DNA of 64,000 bases. It comes from Oikopleura dioica. Lineage: Eukaryota > Chordata > Appendicularia > Copelata > Oikopleuridae. Below are positions 24,413-38,358 of this stretch, piece after piece. Under the pieces are notes generated by a model. That model was not told the origin of the DNA, made no database searches, and was given only the letters and a program-made list of their open reading frames with translations. Both the position numbers and the translations under genes were made by a program. Numbering within the stretch: the stretch's first letter is position 1; each line of letters opens with the position of its first letter. Location of the stretch: the NCBI GenBank assembly GCA_907165135.1, contig OU015568.1:9432501-9496500 (forward strand), read 5' to 3'.

Positions 24413-25657
24413 TTATGCAGAAGATTTAGCTTCGCGGATTGCCTTGATGTGCGCCAGTTTGGCCTCGATGAGTTCAATGTTTGGGAAGGAGTCGGGCACC
24501 AGGTTGGTTCGACGGTTTCGGAAGTGGAGGTTTTTGTTGATTCGCGAGATGGGTTCCAGTCGGGAGCTGTAGCTCTTTGGGATCGCTTCTGCTTTTTCCT
24601 TGTTCTCCTGAGATGTGAAATTAAAGAGGAAGATATCGTAAACTTACCAAGGAATGAGGCTGGAAAGAAGCGTGAACAGTCGACTTTTTAACAGCTCTAG
24701 TTTCAGCCCGTTCGTTAGCATGTCTAGCAGCCGTCTTGTTCATAAAGTCCGTTCTTGGCTTTTCTGAATAAAATTAGTGTCCAAATGAACGGTAAAGAGG
24801 CAGCAGGCTTGAAAATTGATCGAAAACGAACAGCAAAGAAACTGAGTTGAAAATTACAACCTTGTTTAATTGTTGATTGCTCTGGATAATAATGAAGACT
24901 GTGTCTATTCCACTTGCGCAACTCACGCGACAAGATGCCACCTTTGCACTCGCGCTCGTACGTAGACATGTGGCGAATCTCTGCTGTCTGAAGAAAAGGA
25001 TTGAAAAATATGGACAGAAGCCATTTTACCTCATATCGGTTTCCGTGATGCTTGAAAAGAAAGTGCGGCTTGGTATAAATTTCTCGGGACACGTGAGCGG
25101 GAGTTGAGTATTCTAAAATTGTAATTCATTACATTTCTCATTGACAGAAAAAATGCATGAAAAAATTTGGTTGGCTTACCGTAGCCTACGCATTTATGTT
25201 TCTTATAATCGACGTGACTCGATGGAGTGACATCTCTTGTGCTCAGGTCGACATTTTGATCGCAGTACCAGTTCTTCTGGCAAATTTTCTTTCTGTCCTC
25301 GAACCAGTTACCAATCTTGACTCCATCCGAGTACATTTTTTCTTTTCCATCAGAGGCCAAATCGACCAGCGTGTCCTTGTCAAAGCAGATCCCATGCGTG
25401 GGAACACTTTTGTAGGACTTTTTTCGAGGCTGAGGATTATTGTACACTAGAAATTTCAATAGAAACCAAGCTAGCTGAGAAAAGTACCTCTTGTAGTTTC
25501 GATGAAACTTTTGTTCGCTGGGCAAATTGAGGTAAGGGTGGCCTCCGTCATTTTCTCGCGCTAGATCTTCTTGTTCTTCTTCAGCAGCGATTGCCCCCAC
25601 AGCGGATCCTTTCAAACTGACGACTTTTGAAAAAACATCCCCATCTCGGCAGATGTT
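24413..25657 (-). CDS. Unknown basic protein, start not located
   Basis: Reverse exons 25180-25657, 25030-25112, 24861-24987, 24648-24763 and 24413-24607 join in phase for about 330 residues. The product is hydrophilic and rich in Lys, Arg, Tyr and His, with short motifs such as RHSLHYYPEQST and SYSSRLEPISR. It lacks signal peptide or membrane segments. The style resembles small ciliary or sperm axoneme proteins, but I cannot name a family. The first exon begins at a CTCTAG acceptor and has no in-frame ATG near its start; an out-of-frame ATG follows 13 nt after the acceptor. A leader exon may be missing from the model. Confidence 0.6.
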
Positions 25658-25875
25658 CTAGAGATGCAAAACGCCTTTTTCAGATTAGAGGATTGATCAA
25701 TTTGAGAATTGTGAAATTTATGCGTTCGACCTTAGGGTAGGTAGCGGAAGTAGCCAGAGCAAAGAGGTGATAACGACCGACAAGCGTCCCGCACGACTTG
25801 GACAGTGGTCAAATTAGCCTAATTCATTTATTTATAACCACTCCTGAAACTGCAACTGCTGAAATTGAGAGACTT

Positions 25876-26387
25876 ATGCTTTTGGTAAGACTTGTCTTCT
25901 TGAGAAAGTTAAACTTCTTTTTGAGAAACTTGTTGTACTCCTCCTTGATTTCAAAGCCCTTGGAATCACACTCTTCGGTCCCGACTACAGTTCAAGTGAT
26001 GCCTCTGCCTACATTTCATCCTATTCTAGCTCCGGTAAGTCTTCGAATTTCATATTTCTTTTATTTTCGAAGACAACTTCGACCCAAGAGAATGCAAAAA
26101 TACGAGGACAGGGGTCGACTACAGAGGAACTCTTTCATTAACACAATCTGGCAAGCCGTGCAAGGTATGTACCATCCTTCCAGCAAGTTCCCATATATTT
26201 CTGATTCTAGGATTGGAGGGACTTCCCCCGATGGATAGAAAAGTACCCCGAAAGCGACCTAAACGGGCCATATTGCAGAAACCCGGATGATGATCTAGGC
26301 GGACCTTGGTGCTTTACAATTGGAGGAAGCTGGGATAGCTGTAAAATTATTGACTGCGTTAAATATTTTTCTTCGAATAAAAAGTGA
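25876..26387 (+). CDS. Secreted single-kringle protein
   Basis: Exons 25876-25884, 25926-26034, 26073-26164 and 26211-26387 keep phase for 128 residues. A hydrophobic N-terminus ([14 protein letters not shown] after splicing) serves as signal peptide; the first 9-nt exon is the least certain part. One complete kringle follows with six cysteines and the diagnostic [18 protein letters not shown] block. Kringles bind ligands such as lysine-containing proteins and usually accompany a protease or receptor; none is present, so this is a stand-alone kringle. Confidence 0.75.
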
Positions 26388-26461
26388 TGCTAAAATTTCA
26401 TGTCGGTGAAACTTGGATTCAAAGACAATCTTTAAAAATTTATATAATTTAAATGTTTATT

Positions 26462-27286
26462 TCAGTTTTGATTTAAATCAGAGCTTTCAGATTTAATTGG
26501 TGGTGCATGTTCCAGTGCTACGTTTAATTCTCGCCAGCAGTGTTGTAAATCCAACTGAAAAAAAATTATTACTTCGTTTTCATCACGTAACAAGCTTACT
26601 TTTAACCAACAGGGCAGTCCATCCACCTTTTGAATCTGAACTGTACTCGTTCCCCAGCACAGTCCAAAGGAGATAAAAATTGTACAGTGCTCTCTCAGTT
26701 CCCAAAGATCGCTGAGCGACTCTCGCTCGGCAATTGCTTGAGAAAATTCTTCGTAGTAAAATAATTCGACTTCATGAGCAGGGGGAATTCGGACGGGAGT
26801 TGTATCCATTTGGGGAGATTTGACGTAGACGGAAATTGGGGAGACGTTTCTCAGGAGGACGGAAGCTTAAGTATAAATTATTAATCAAATTCATAAGAAG
26901 GGAAAATAATTATTAATTGATATCAATTGAAGTTAAACTAAAAGTAATATCTTGCTCCTTACCTTCAGAATTTTCAAGTACTATTCCATGACCAATACTT
27001 TCCAAAACCCTATCCGTGTCCGGACAGCCTCTTAGCCCAAGTGTTCTTATTCCTAGAGGCATTCTAGTAGTCGTGCAACGCGGGCCAGTATTTCCGTCAA
27101 TTTTGAACGATCGACTTCTGGCTTCAACAAGGCTTCATTTTAATTAATCTCGTCGACTCTTTCTTAAATTGGAGCCTTCCCTATGAAATCCTCGCCGCGT
27201 TTGAGTTTCCTCTGGTAAAAAGCAACTCTTGCCCAATCTACATGATGTCTGATGATGTTCTCTGAGGGCTGTTTTCGCCGTTTCAT
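26462..27286 (-). CDS. MH2-only, divergent SMAD-like protein
   Basis: Four reverse exons keep phase: 27180-27286, 26963-27132, 26600-26865 and 26462-26554; 211 residues. The first intron needs GA-AG borders; the others are GT-AG. The order of conserved blocks matches a SMAD MH2 domain: DWARVAFYQRKLKRGE, a central VDG-like IDGNTG, IGHGIVL, LRNVSPISVYVKSP, IPPAHEVELF, CTIFISF and PCWLKLDL. There is no MH1 domain and no C-terminal SSXS motif. By analogy it could be an antagonist that competes for receptor or SMAD binding; this is inference. An R-SMAD lies about 8 kb away. Confidence 0.8.
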
Positions 27287-27606
27287 GGTTCTTTTTTCTT
27301 TGTCGTGAGTTTTGTCGATTTCTGTCGAATGAACAATTTTGGCGGGTGTATGTCTCGAGTCTCTGTCGGTGTCTGGTAGACAAACTGCTCTTTTTATCGA
27401 TGTCTGGTAAAGCCCGTTTCTAAAGTTTGTCCCGTCAGTGACAGTCTTACTTGCTTGGATAAAGAATAATTTTAAAAAATGATGATTAAATTTTCCGATA
27501 ATTTATTTTTATTGAACTCTCGAACTGACAATGACAGGAAAAGATGCATCTGAAACACATCCGGTTGGCAAAAAATAGTACTAAACATGTAACATGTAGC
27601 GCGGCT
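27287..27606. other. Interval between ES1-like and MH2-only genes
   Basis: Repeated GTGTCTGGTA-type sequence occurs twice in the left part. No exon was recognised. It contains the 5' leader of the MH2-only gene and the 3' UTR of the ES1-like gene. Confidence 0.4.
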
Positions 27607-28486
27607 CTAGCAGAGTTTGAGAAGATCTTCGACCATCTTCGAAACTCCATCGTGGATTTCATGGAACGCACCTTTAAAGAACAATTTACCCTTTAGATTC
27701 TACTGGAGATAAACTACCTTCATACATAAAGGCGGGAGTGGTGACAATTTTGTTCTCCTCGTCAACGCAAGTTTCCGCGACGGTTTTTTCGACATGCTTG
27801 CATCCCAATTTTTCGATCGCTCCCGCGACTTCAGCATATGGCCACTTGCCGCCCTGAGAATCTAAAATTCAAAAGGAAAGAACGATTCTAGCACTTTAGG
27901 CTTTTCTTACCAGCGGAACCGACAGTAACGGTGCAGCCAGGAATCAGTTTCGCAGCCAAATGAGGGGCAATGCAGCAAAAAGCAAGTGGCTTCTTTGCTG
28001 CGTGGAATTGAGTGATCGTCTGGGCTACAGTTGGATCGACCGTACAATCAGGACCTGGGAAAGTTCTTGACTATCTTTTTTTCTGAATTTTACCTTTGAG
28101 AGCCCAGTCAGAGAGATTCTTCGCCGCGCCGAAACCACCTGGAACGAGGAGAGCATCGAAATCTTCGACTTTGAGTTGAGCAAGATCAGTGACTTTTCCA
28201 CGGGCGATTCTAGCGCTTTCTTGGAGAACGTTTCGATTCTCTTCGTGTGGTGCTCCTGCACAGTGGTTAATCGCGTGCAGTTGTGGCTTGTCTGGAGCAA
28301 AGCAGGATATCTAAAGGGATAGAAAGCAGAAGATAAAGGTTGTAGTACCTGGGCATTGTGGCGAGAAAGAGCGACAAGAGCAGCTGAAGCCTCGTGAATT
28401 TCGCTTCCATCATAGACTCCGCTTCCGGCGAGGAGAACTGCGACGCGGTGGGAGCTCGCCATTCTTCGAACAGTCAGGCTTAACAT
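27607..28486 (-). CDS. GATD3: ES1 / GATD3-type protein (DJ-1/PfpI superfamily)
   Basis: Five reverse exons keep phase: 28349-28486, 28094-28310, 27911-28054, 27718-27861 and 27607-27671; 235 residues. Family blocks are [19 protein letters not shown], the ISCFAPD segment, [30 protein letters not shown] with the nucleophile-elbow Cys, and [16 protein letters not shown] near the end. In other animals the protein is mitochondrial and of poorly defined glyoxalase/amidotransferase-like function; the basic, Ser/Arg-rich N-terminus would fit a targeting signal. The U-box gene ends only 34 nt upstream on the same strand, and an AG acceptor is 2 nt before the ATG. Confidence 0.9.
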
Positions 28487-28520
28487 TTCTTATCCGTTAG
28501 ATACGTCGTTCGTTTCATTT
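28487..28520 (-). promoter_or_regulatory. 34-nt intercistronic spacer with trans-splice-like acceptor
   Basis: Only 34 nt separate the U-box stop from the ES1-like ATG. A GGATAAG acceptor ends 2 nt before the ATG. This is what a spliced-leader-resolved operon should look like. Confidence 0.5.
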
Positions 28521-29546
28521 TCATTTTGAAAAAGTGAAAGAATTTGAATGTACAAAGTCAAAAATCTGCTGCCGTCGAGCTTCGTCCACGGGCAATTCAA
28601 AAGTTGGCAGTTCGATTCCAGTGAAAGGATCGCTCGGGGGACGCGACCACAGGCGACTTTCCTTCTTCCACTTTTCCAATGTGCTTCTATCGACCCAATA
28701 TCCAGATGGGAGAAGAACAGGGTGAACCATTTGTAAACAGGTGACAGAATCGATCGCCCAGGGAGGAAGCTTGCGCTCGGAAATTGGAATTCGATGGGGA
28801 AATTTGAGACTTTGAGAAGTTGAAGCTTCTTCTTCAGCATCGCTTTCTTTGGGTGGACCTTTCTTTTCTTCGTTATCGTAACTTCCAAAAAAGGCTCGGA
28901 TTTTGGGCTTTTCACTAATAGAATCTTCAACAGGACATTTTTGCTCGCTTTTCCAGTCCACTTGCCGACCCAAAGTTCTCATAGAAATTGAATTTGCTGA
29001 GAATCGATCGCCAAAGATTTGAAGCACTTCCAGTCCGAGGACTCCTCCAGCGAGCATTTTCACGAATCGAAATCTTTTCTCGTTATTATTTTCAATTTTC
29101 TTTCGTTTGCAAACCTTAGTTTTACGAATTTGAAGGAAAAACGCGTTGGAAGGATTTGAGATGTCCACCTTGGTTTGAAGACCTTTTCGTTACTTTTGTG
29201 CAACGAGTAATTTTGGCCACTTCCGCGAAAAGTCAAAGTCGACAAGTTTTTGAACACTTTTCCCTCGGATGAAATGTCCAGTTTTAGAATACAATTCGAC
29301 GCCTGAAGAATTTTAATTGGAGTTGTTTTTGGTTGAAAAGTGTTGAGAAAATGGGGGTTGTACCTTTATGTTTATACCTTTGAAGATCATCGGCAGTGGC
29401 GCTTTGATGGTGAATGTAGCTGGAGATCGAATGTAGTGCTCGAAGTAGACTGGGCCGGAGGAAAACGAATCCTGGAATTTGGCAAGAGCATCATCTTTGC
29501 CAGGGTTTTCAAAGGTAATGTCAAGCTGCGAGTTTAATAGTTTCAT
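28521..29546 (-). CDS. UBOX5: U-box E3 ligase, UBOX5/RNF37-like, without RING
   Basis: Reverse exons 29378-29546, 29194-29302, 29126-29168 and 28521-29078 keep phase; 292 residues. The N-terminal beta-rich region (YFEHYIRSPATFTIKAPLP, then a GVELYSK block and GGVLGLEVLQIFG) matches the UBOX5 family. The U-box contains VLLPSGYWVDRSTLEKW and PSDPFTGIEL. Vertebrate UBOX5 continues for over 200 residues to a C-terminal RING; here the frame stops about 40 residues after the U-box. The third donor (GTAAAA) has a purine-rich acceptor and is the weakest join. It appears to be the first gene of an operon with the ES1-like gene. Confidence 0.82.
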
Positions 29547-31436
29547 ACAAAATACATTTCTAAACACATTTTACACGATAAGTAAAATTAATATTAATCT
29601 CATTTTTAGGGATTTTTTCAGATTACAGAGGCAGATGACTTAAATTATCGTTGAACTTCAAGTTCCAATTTATCTCTTCATTTCGTTTATAATTTTCAAG
29701 TCTTGCCCAATCAGCGCGGCGAAAATTCAGAACGAACCAAGATCCCTCTGTCTTTCTTGAATTCTAAACATGGATCTGGCATCGTTTCCAAGGTCTGAAG
29801 TTCAAGCTGAATTGCTTGAAACAGCTCAAGTCTTGAACTTCAAGTACTCAACTCGTGTTCATCATGGAACTGAACTCGACCAACTTGGGTCAAAAACTTC
29901 AGGGCGTGGAAGTTTGCTTTCAAAAAGATTCGAAGCATTCGCAAATACTGTTCATTCATCATATACCGTAAATATTCGTACCCCCAGTCGTGAATTTATA
30001 CACATAAACGACCGAAGTTTCCATAATTGTAATATTTTCAAAAATCGACAACGTAGTAAGTAGGGCCCAAGTTTTGAAGTCTTTGCACAAATCTTCGAGA
30101 CCTGCTTTGGTTCAAATTTGGTTACTCGAGGTTACTTCTTAGATAATGAAATATTTTTGATTGTCGGATTCTCTTTCACGGAAAAGGCTACACCCTTAGA
30201 AATCACCATCAGTTATGGTCACTAACCTCTCAGAAGACAAGAATCAGCTCCTCCAAAGATTCAAGTTGAATATGAACAATTATTAATTGTCAATTAATAA
30301 AATATCAGTTCCGAAATAGAAAGACATCAGCTTGTCTGTCCCACGAGGCAGCCAGACAGGTATCGCAGTCTAAGTGGCCTGGCAGACGTAATTAATCAAA
30401 AAGTTCCCACCAATTCCTAGCTATTCTTTCCAGCAAATACAGCCCGGGCGTTTTAAGTAGCGGAAATCTGTAAAACGCTTCCGGTATTGAGATGTTGTTT
30501 AAATTTTGTACATGGACGACCTTGAACTCTTGACTTGAGTTCAGACGCGAGAGTGCAGACTCGGTTTTTAGACTCCATCGACATTGGATGGCGTAACAGT
30601 TTGCTCTTCCGGAAAGCGTCTGTCACTACGAGTGCTCCCCCCCCCTATTTAAAGAACGGCTACAGGCAGGTCACAATCAGTCAAAGCGAAAGCTCTTTGT
30701 TATATTTTACATCTTATTATAATATTTTATTCTATTTATTATTTTCACTATGTATTATCAAGAGAATATATTTACGAGGAATTTATTATTCAAGGTATTT
30801 ATAAAAGTTCTATTTCATGGTGGTCTCAACTTTCTGAGGTGGCCCTCATCTTACTGAAGAGCCTCAGTTGAAAAACGGACTTGAGAAACTGGTCAAGTAG
30901 AAGGTAAAAGGGCAGTATAAAAGTCGGGTATTGCAGAAGATATCAAAAAAGAGAATCGTCGAAAATCAGCATTTGTACTCTTCTATGATTTCATAAATAG
31001 ATATGTGTCAGTTTACAAAGAATTTTAGAAGTAATTGAGAAGGCTAAGGTTTCGTGCCCAGAGGCCACTATCGGTCTTCTTAGAACGCCTATTTAAAATG
31101 GGCTATTTGCGAAAACGGATCTGCCGGTCTTAGATGCTACTAATACTAAGGATCGTGTTGCAGCTTGTCCGACGGTGAGGGATGAAATGCGCAGCATTAT
31201 CGATCCAGTAGCGCCTAACGCCTATCTCCAAGCGAGTAAAAACTTCAAGACAGATTAGTCTAGACAAGACGCTTTTTTTCAGACGATTCCTCAAGGAAGA
31301 ATCAGTCTTATTAACAGTGGCAGTCTTACACGAGAGAGAACGGCAACGCATTTTCTTTCATAAGCAGCAGAGAACAAAATCCAACTTTTACCCTAACCTT
31401 AGGTAAAATTGTGAGAACGTTTTTTTTTTTGAAGGA
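29547..31436. other. Gene-poor region
   Basis: No gene with splice structure or domain features was found. A forward frame at 29770-30063 is intact but lacks any recognisable feature. A reversed TAAGGGTGTA-like motif is near 30187. Confidence 0.4.
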
Positions 31437-31950
31437 TGCAATTAGCCTGGGTCCCAGACCCAGGATTCATTTCAAAAGTGACGCCTGGGTCTCAGACCCA
31501 GGATACCCCCTCAGAAGTGACGCCTGGGTCCAATACCCAGGATTAATTTAAAAATGGGCATTTTCGGCAGACTTCGTCGATTGATTCTCTGAAAACTCTC
31601 AGATCTATTTGCCCCTTACCACGGGGCTTCGCCCCTTAGGTCCTAAAATGCCGGGGTCTAGTCTAGGGTTACTTACGGTTACCTTCAGTAACCCTAACTA
31701 ACCCTAGCCTATCCCCCTCGGGTGAGACTGTTCCGTCATTTTTGCAGGTGCCCCCTAACACTAACCTTAATTATAGTAAATACTAGACTTTTTATCAATT
31801 ATTCATGGGAGAAAATTATTTTTTTTCTTCTAATAACGCTTATCTCCTAATTTTTGGACCCAGGCGTCACTTCTGAGGGGGTATCCTGGGTCTGAGACCC
31901 AGGCGTCACTTTTGAAACGAATCCTAGGTCTGAGACCCAGGCTAATTGTA
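31437..31950. mobile_element. Palindromic element built of GGGTCTGAGACCC hairpins
   Basis: The ends (GCAATTAGCCTGGGTC and its complement) are inverted over about 95 bp. Each arm holds three copies of a small palindrome, CCTGGGTCTGAGACCCAGG or variants, separated by GTGACG-type spacers. The middle (about 31540-31850) includes a degenerate CCCTAA/TTAGGG palindrome. There is no coding potential. It is a non-autonomous fold-back element by structure. Confidence 0.85.
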
Positions 31951-34900
31951 TACTTCCTTATTTTACCTCGTGACTTTGGAAACATTAAAGAGTATCTCAT
32001 TTTAATCCACTGACATTATAGGATATAATAATAAATAGTAATATCATATAATAATATCATATTACACTCTTAGTCGTAAACAAGGGTACAAATTGTATCA
32101 AGTATTTCAGTCACTTTTCATCGAATTAGCAAGAAAGGAGTTGGCTCAAACATTGGTTTAGCGCAGTCAGACTGTTCAAAACAGACCTTTTCGGTTATTA
32201 AATGTCTGCTCTACCATCACGTAATAACTGTAAAAATGATGTAATACAAGTACGTTCCTACAAGAAAGCCTAAGGGTTAATTTTCAAGTAACTTATTAAA
32301 TAAGTCTTATTTTGCTGGCAGGAGAAATAATACTCTTTCTTTAGCAAAATACTCTAATCGAGTTTTTTTCAGAAGAATCATTGTATTTTTGCACTTGAGC
32401 GTGTCTTTTGTTTTAACAGAATTGGATGACTTCGAAAAGAAAAGCTAGAGAAAGGATCTTTTCAGAGTGATGGATACATATGCCACCTTAACCGATCTTT
32501 ACGATAATTGTTACGCGAGTCTGAGAGTAAAACAGACAATAAAAAAATCGAATTCAACGTTTAGAGAAATGATAATCATATATTCATTTGGCGGGTTTAT
32601 TCAGAGATTGATGGACAGTCACAGTAATCGTTAATGCAAAAACTTGATGTAGCGGCAGATGAGGTCGCTCCTAAGAATTATTGTTCAATATCAAACACAG
32701 CTAAAGCGGTGTTTCAGCGGCACAAACCGTGAATATAAAAATTGTATATCATTCTTCCCAATAAAATTATGCGATAAAGAGATTTAAGAACGCGCGTGAT
32801 GAATATAAATTTTTCCATTAATAACTTTCCAGAGAGTAACCTTAATTTATCAGATAAAAGAAATCATTTCATTATGAAAAAAATAACGAAATGCTCTGCC
32901 GCAAATTATACTTGGATTTTCAGCGTTGCGTTTTCACGCTTTGAAGTCGCCACAATAGCTCGCGCTTTTCGTTGATTATTATGGGCTCCTTTGAGCGAAG
33001 GAGTAGCGCTGCCCCCGTAAAGGGGGGTTGAGCCACTGATCGCTCTCTGCACTAATCAGTCCGCGCGGGTAAGGTCTTTGTCTGCGCCAATGCGACTACT
33101 GCCCTTTTGCCCTTACCAGACTTGTATTCGATCGAGCAAGTGCACGTTCCTGAGAGAAACAATTAGACGAAAACCAAGTAATGATCAATAGAATAAGTAT
33201 TTTTTATCAGCCATAATTAATGGAAAATCATTTGCTATCTTCCATTGTAAATAATATAATTTTCTGGACGGATATCTTTTCATTATTCACGGTTGATTCT
33301 ACAGCCATACTTTTTATCAGTGATAATACTCCTGAAGAGCACTATTTGAGCTGAACTTCTTTGATAAAATTTTTATCATAAAATTATTTTCTGAATTAAT
33401 ATCATTAAATACTAGTTATGCATCTTATCAGATCATCAATTGAATCTTCAAAAAGAGCTGGTCAGAACTCCCCCTATAAAACAGGATTAAAACAATTTTT
33501 TTTTCATTCGTTGCTTTTTCATTTTCTGAAAACGAGCAATATTGTAATAATTGATTATTGCGGTGATACTGTACTTTCTTAAGCTGTCTGAGTAACTGTT
33601 AATCTCTGCTCAACTAAGCTTCAGACAGACTTCCTCAGCAACTGCTCGAGAGCGAATTTGTTGAGTGAAATTGCCACAACTTTTTAGACTTCGCCATCTA
33701 GCACCATTTCCGGCGCACCTTCTCTGAATCATCAATTGTTGATTATTGTAATCTTCAAGTTGCATTTTAAGATTAAAAATCGGGATCGCTAAAAAAGGAA
33801 GAGAAATATCTCCATCGAAAAACCAACTGCGCAGAATCGAAAATGCCGATGCCCAGTGGCCTACACAACCTTTCCTGGAACTTGACAAACTTTGGTCGAT
33901 CATCTGTAAGTACCGTAATGGAACACTGTTCGGCAAACAGTCTATGCCTCAAATTGTTTCCATTGACATTTGATAAGAGTGCTCGGCAAACAACTGGTAG
34001 TCAGTCTGGTGCACTTTGTGGGTGACAGCGACAGTTTTTCGGAACGCCTCAGCGTCAATTCAAGCCGGGTTGATACGAGTTCACTCCCAGTCCAACTAAT
34101 AACATCGCTCTAATAGACAGTAATAACTTGAACTTTCTCGCGGTTCATTTTCGAACTGCTGTTTGTGAGCCCATGCATGCAGCCTATTTTCGCACACCTA
34201 AAAATGGACAATACGTGGCAGCCTATTCAATATTTATCATAAATAATGAATAAAATTCAAACCACATCTATCCATAAATGATTTCGTGCAGAAAAGCTTC
34301 TTTATTGTGAGTAACAACAACATTGAAGGTAAAACAAGAACGCATTTTTTATTCTTCATGTAAACTTTAGTTTTGCTGTAAACAAATTGTTATCGATATG
34401 TAAAACATCATACCAACTTATGATGACATGACTTCTTATAGCAACTCCCAATACTGCTACAAATAGGATGACAAAGAAAATATTGATTAGGAAATCATTT
34501 TTGAGTGCGAGCAGTCCCTAACCCTTTCTTTAAAAACTGACGATTATGCACTCTAGACAGCGACTCAAATATTTAAACATATTTGTAGACTCAAACTAAA
34601 CACAAACCAGACTAATCGTTTCTCAAGAAATCCGTTAGTAGTTGTTCGAGAATGAAATAGAATACCGTAATGAGCGAGCTGATAAAAATTGCACATCTTT
34701 ATAACAGAGCGAAGGTATTCTAGGAGTAATATTTGCTGAGATTGCATAATAAGGTGCAGAAGGTCATTTGCAGACTAAATTTATCTCGTCTTTTTATGGC
34801 AGATTCCAATTTTTCGAACTAGAAATGTTTTGATGAGCTTCAATCTTTGGAATATAATGTGATGTTTTTGTATCAATTAGCTCAAGAGCCTTAGCTGGCA

Positions 34901-35248
34901 CCATATTCCATCGCCTTGGGCAAGAAAATGGAACATTCTCTTACTCCAGAACGTTTCACTTGGAGATTCCCCAAAGTCACTTTTTGAAGGAGGATAGAGA
35001 AACGAAAAAAATGTCGTTCTTTCGCGAAGCTTTGTTCAACAGAGCATCAATGGTGAACAAGGACGATTTTATTTTTAAAAAACCTAAGTTGGGACTGTTA
35101 AGAGTAAATAAAGACATGTAAATATACCAAAAACCGCTCCAACCTAAACATTGGGTCTGAGAAAAGAAGCTCAAAAATGTGTACTTAGATGCTTTTTTAA
35201 CATATAAATTATATGATATAATCATCTCCGGCAATACGCTTTGCAATA
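31951..35248. other. Gene-poor region
   Basis: Over 3 kb without a supported gene. The only compositional anomaly is a GC-richer island at about 32930-33130 containing a CCCCCGTAAAGGGGG hairpin. Remaining frames are short and unstructured. Confidence 0.45.
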
Positions 35249-38028
<2,780 letters not shown>

Positions 38029-38358
38029 AGCTGTAAAAATGAGTAGCAAAAGGACTCTCGAACTTTGTAACTTGAAGTTTACCTACATCAACATCAACGA
38101 AAATACCACATTTACAAATCACCAAAAAAAGTTCCCTGACAGAAAAAGTCAGAAATAGTTTGTATCAAAAAACTGAAAACAGTTACACCCACTCTCTTTC
38201 TCTTCAAAGTTCTATCACAATAATAAACTTCTGCAATGATAAATTTGCATTTGAATTTCAGTCAATCAGTATTCCTCGACTTAGTCAGTTTCAAGCTTTC
38301 TTTGGGTATATTTACAGACTTATTTATTGCACTGAAAGAACAGCAGTTAGAAAAAAAG
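38029..38358. other. Convergent 3' flanks of the R-SMAD and RABL3 genes
   Basis: AT-rich, with no coding exon seen. The two genes converge here. Confidence 0.5.

Noticed and set aside
29770-30063. 97-codon forward frame starting MDLASFPRS
   Set aside because: No homology recalled, low-complexity second half, no splice or poly(A) context; could be a real small gene but not supportable.
32930-33130. Spliceosomal RNA, 5S rRNA or spliced-leader RNA gene
   Set aside because: None of the remembered core sequences of these RNAs is present here or elsewhere in the window.
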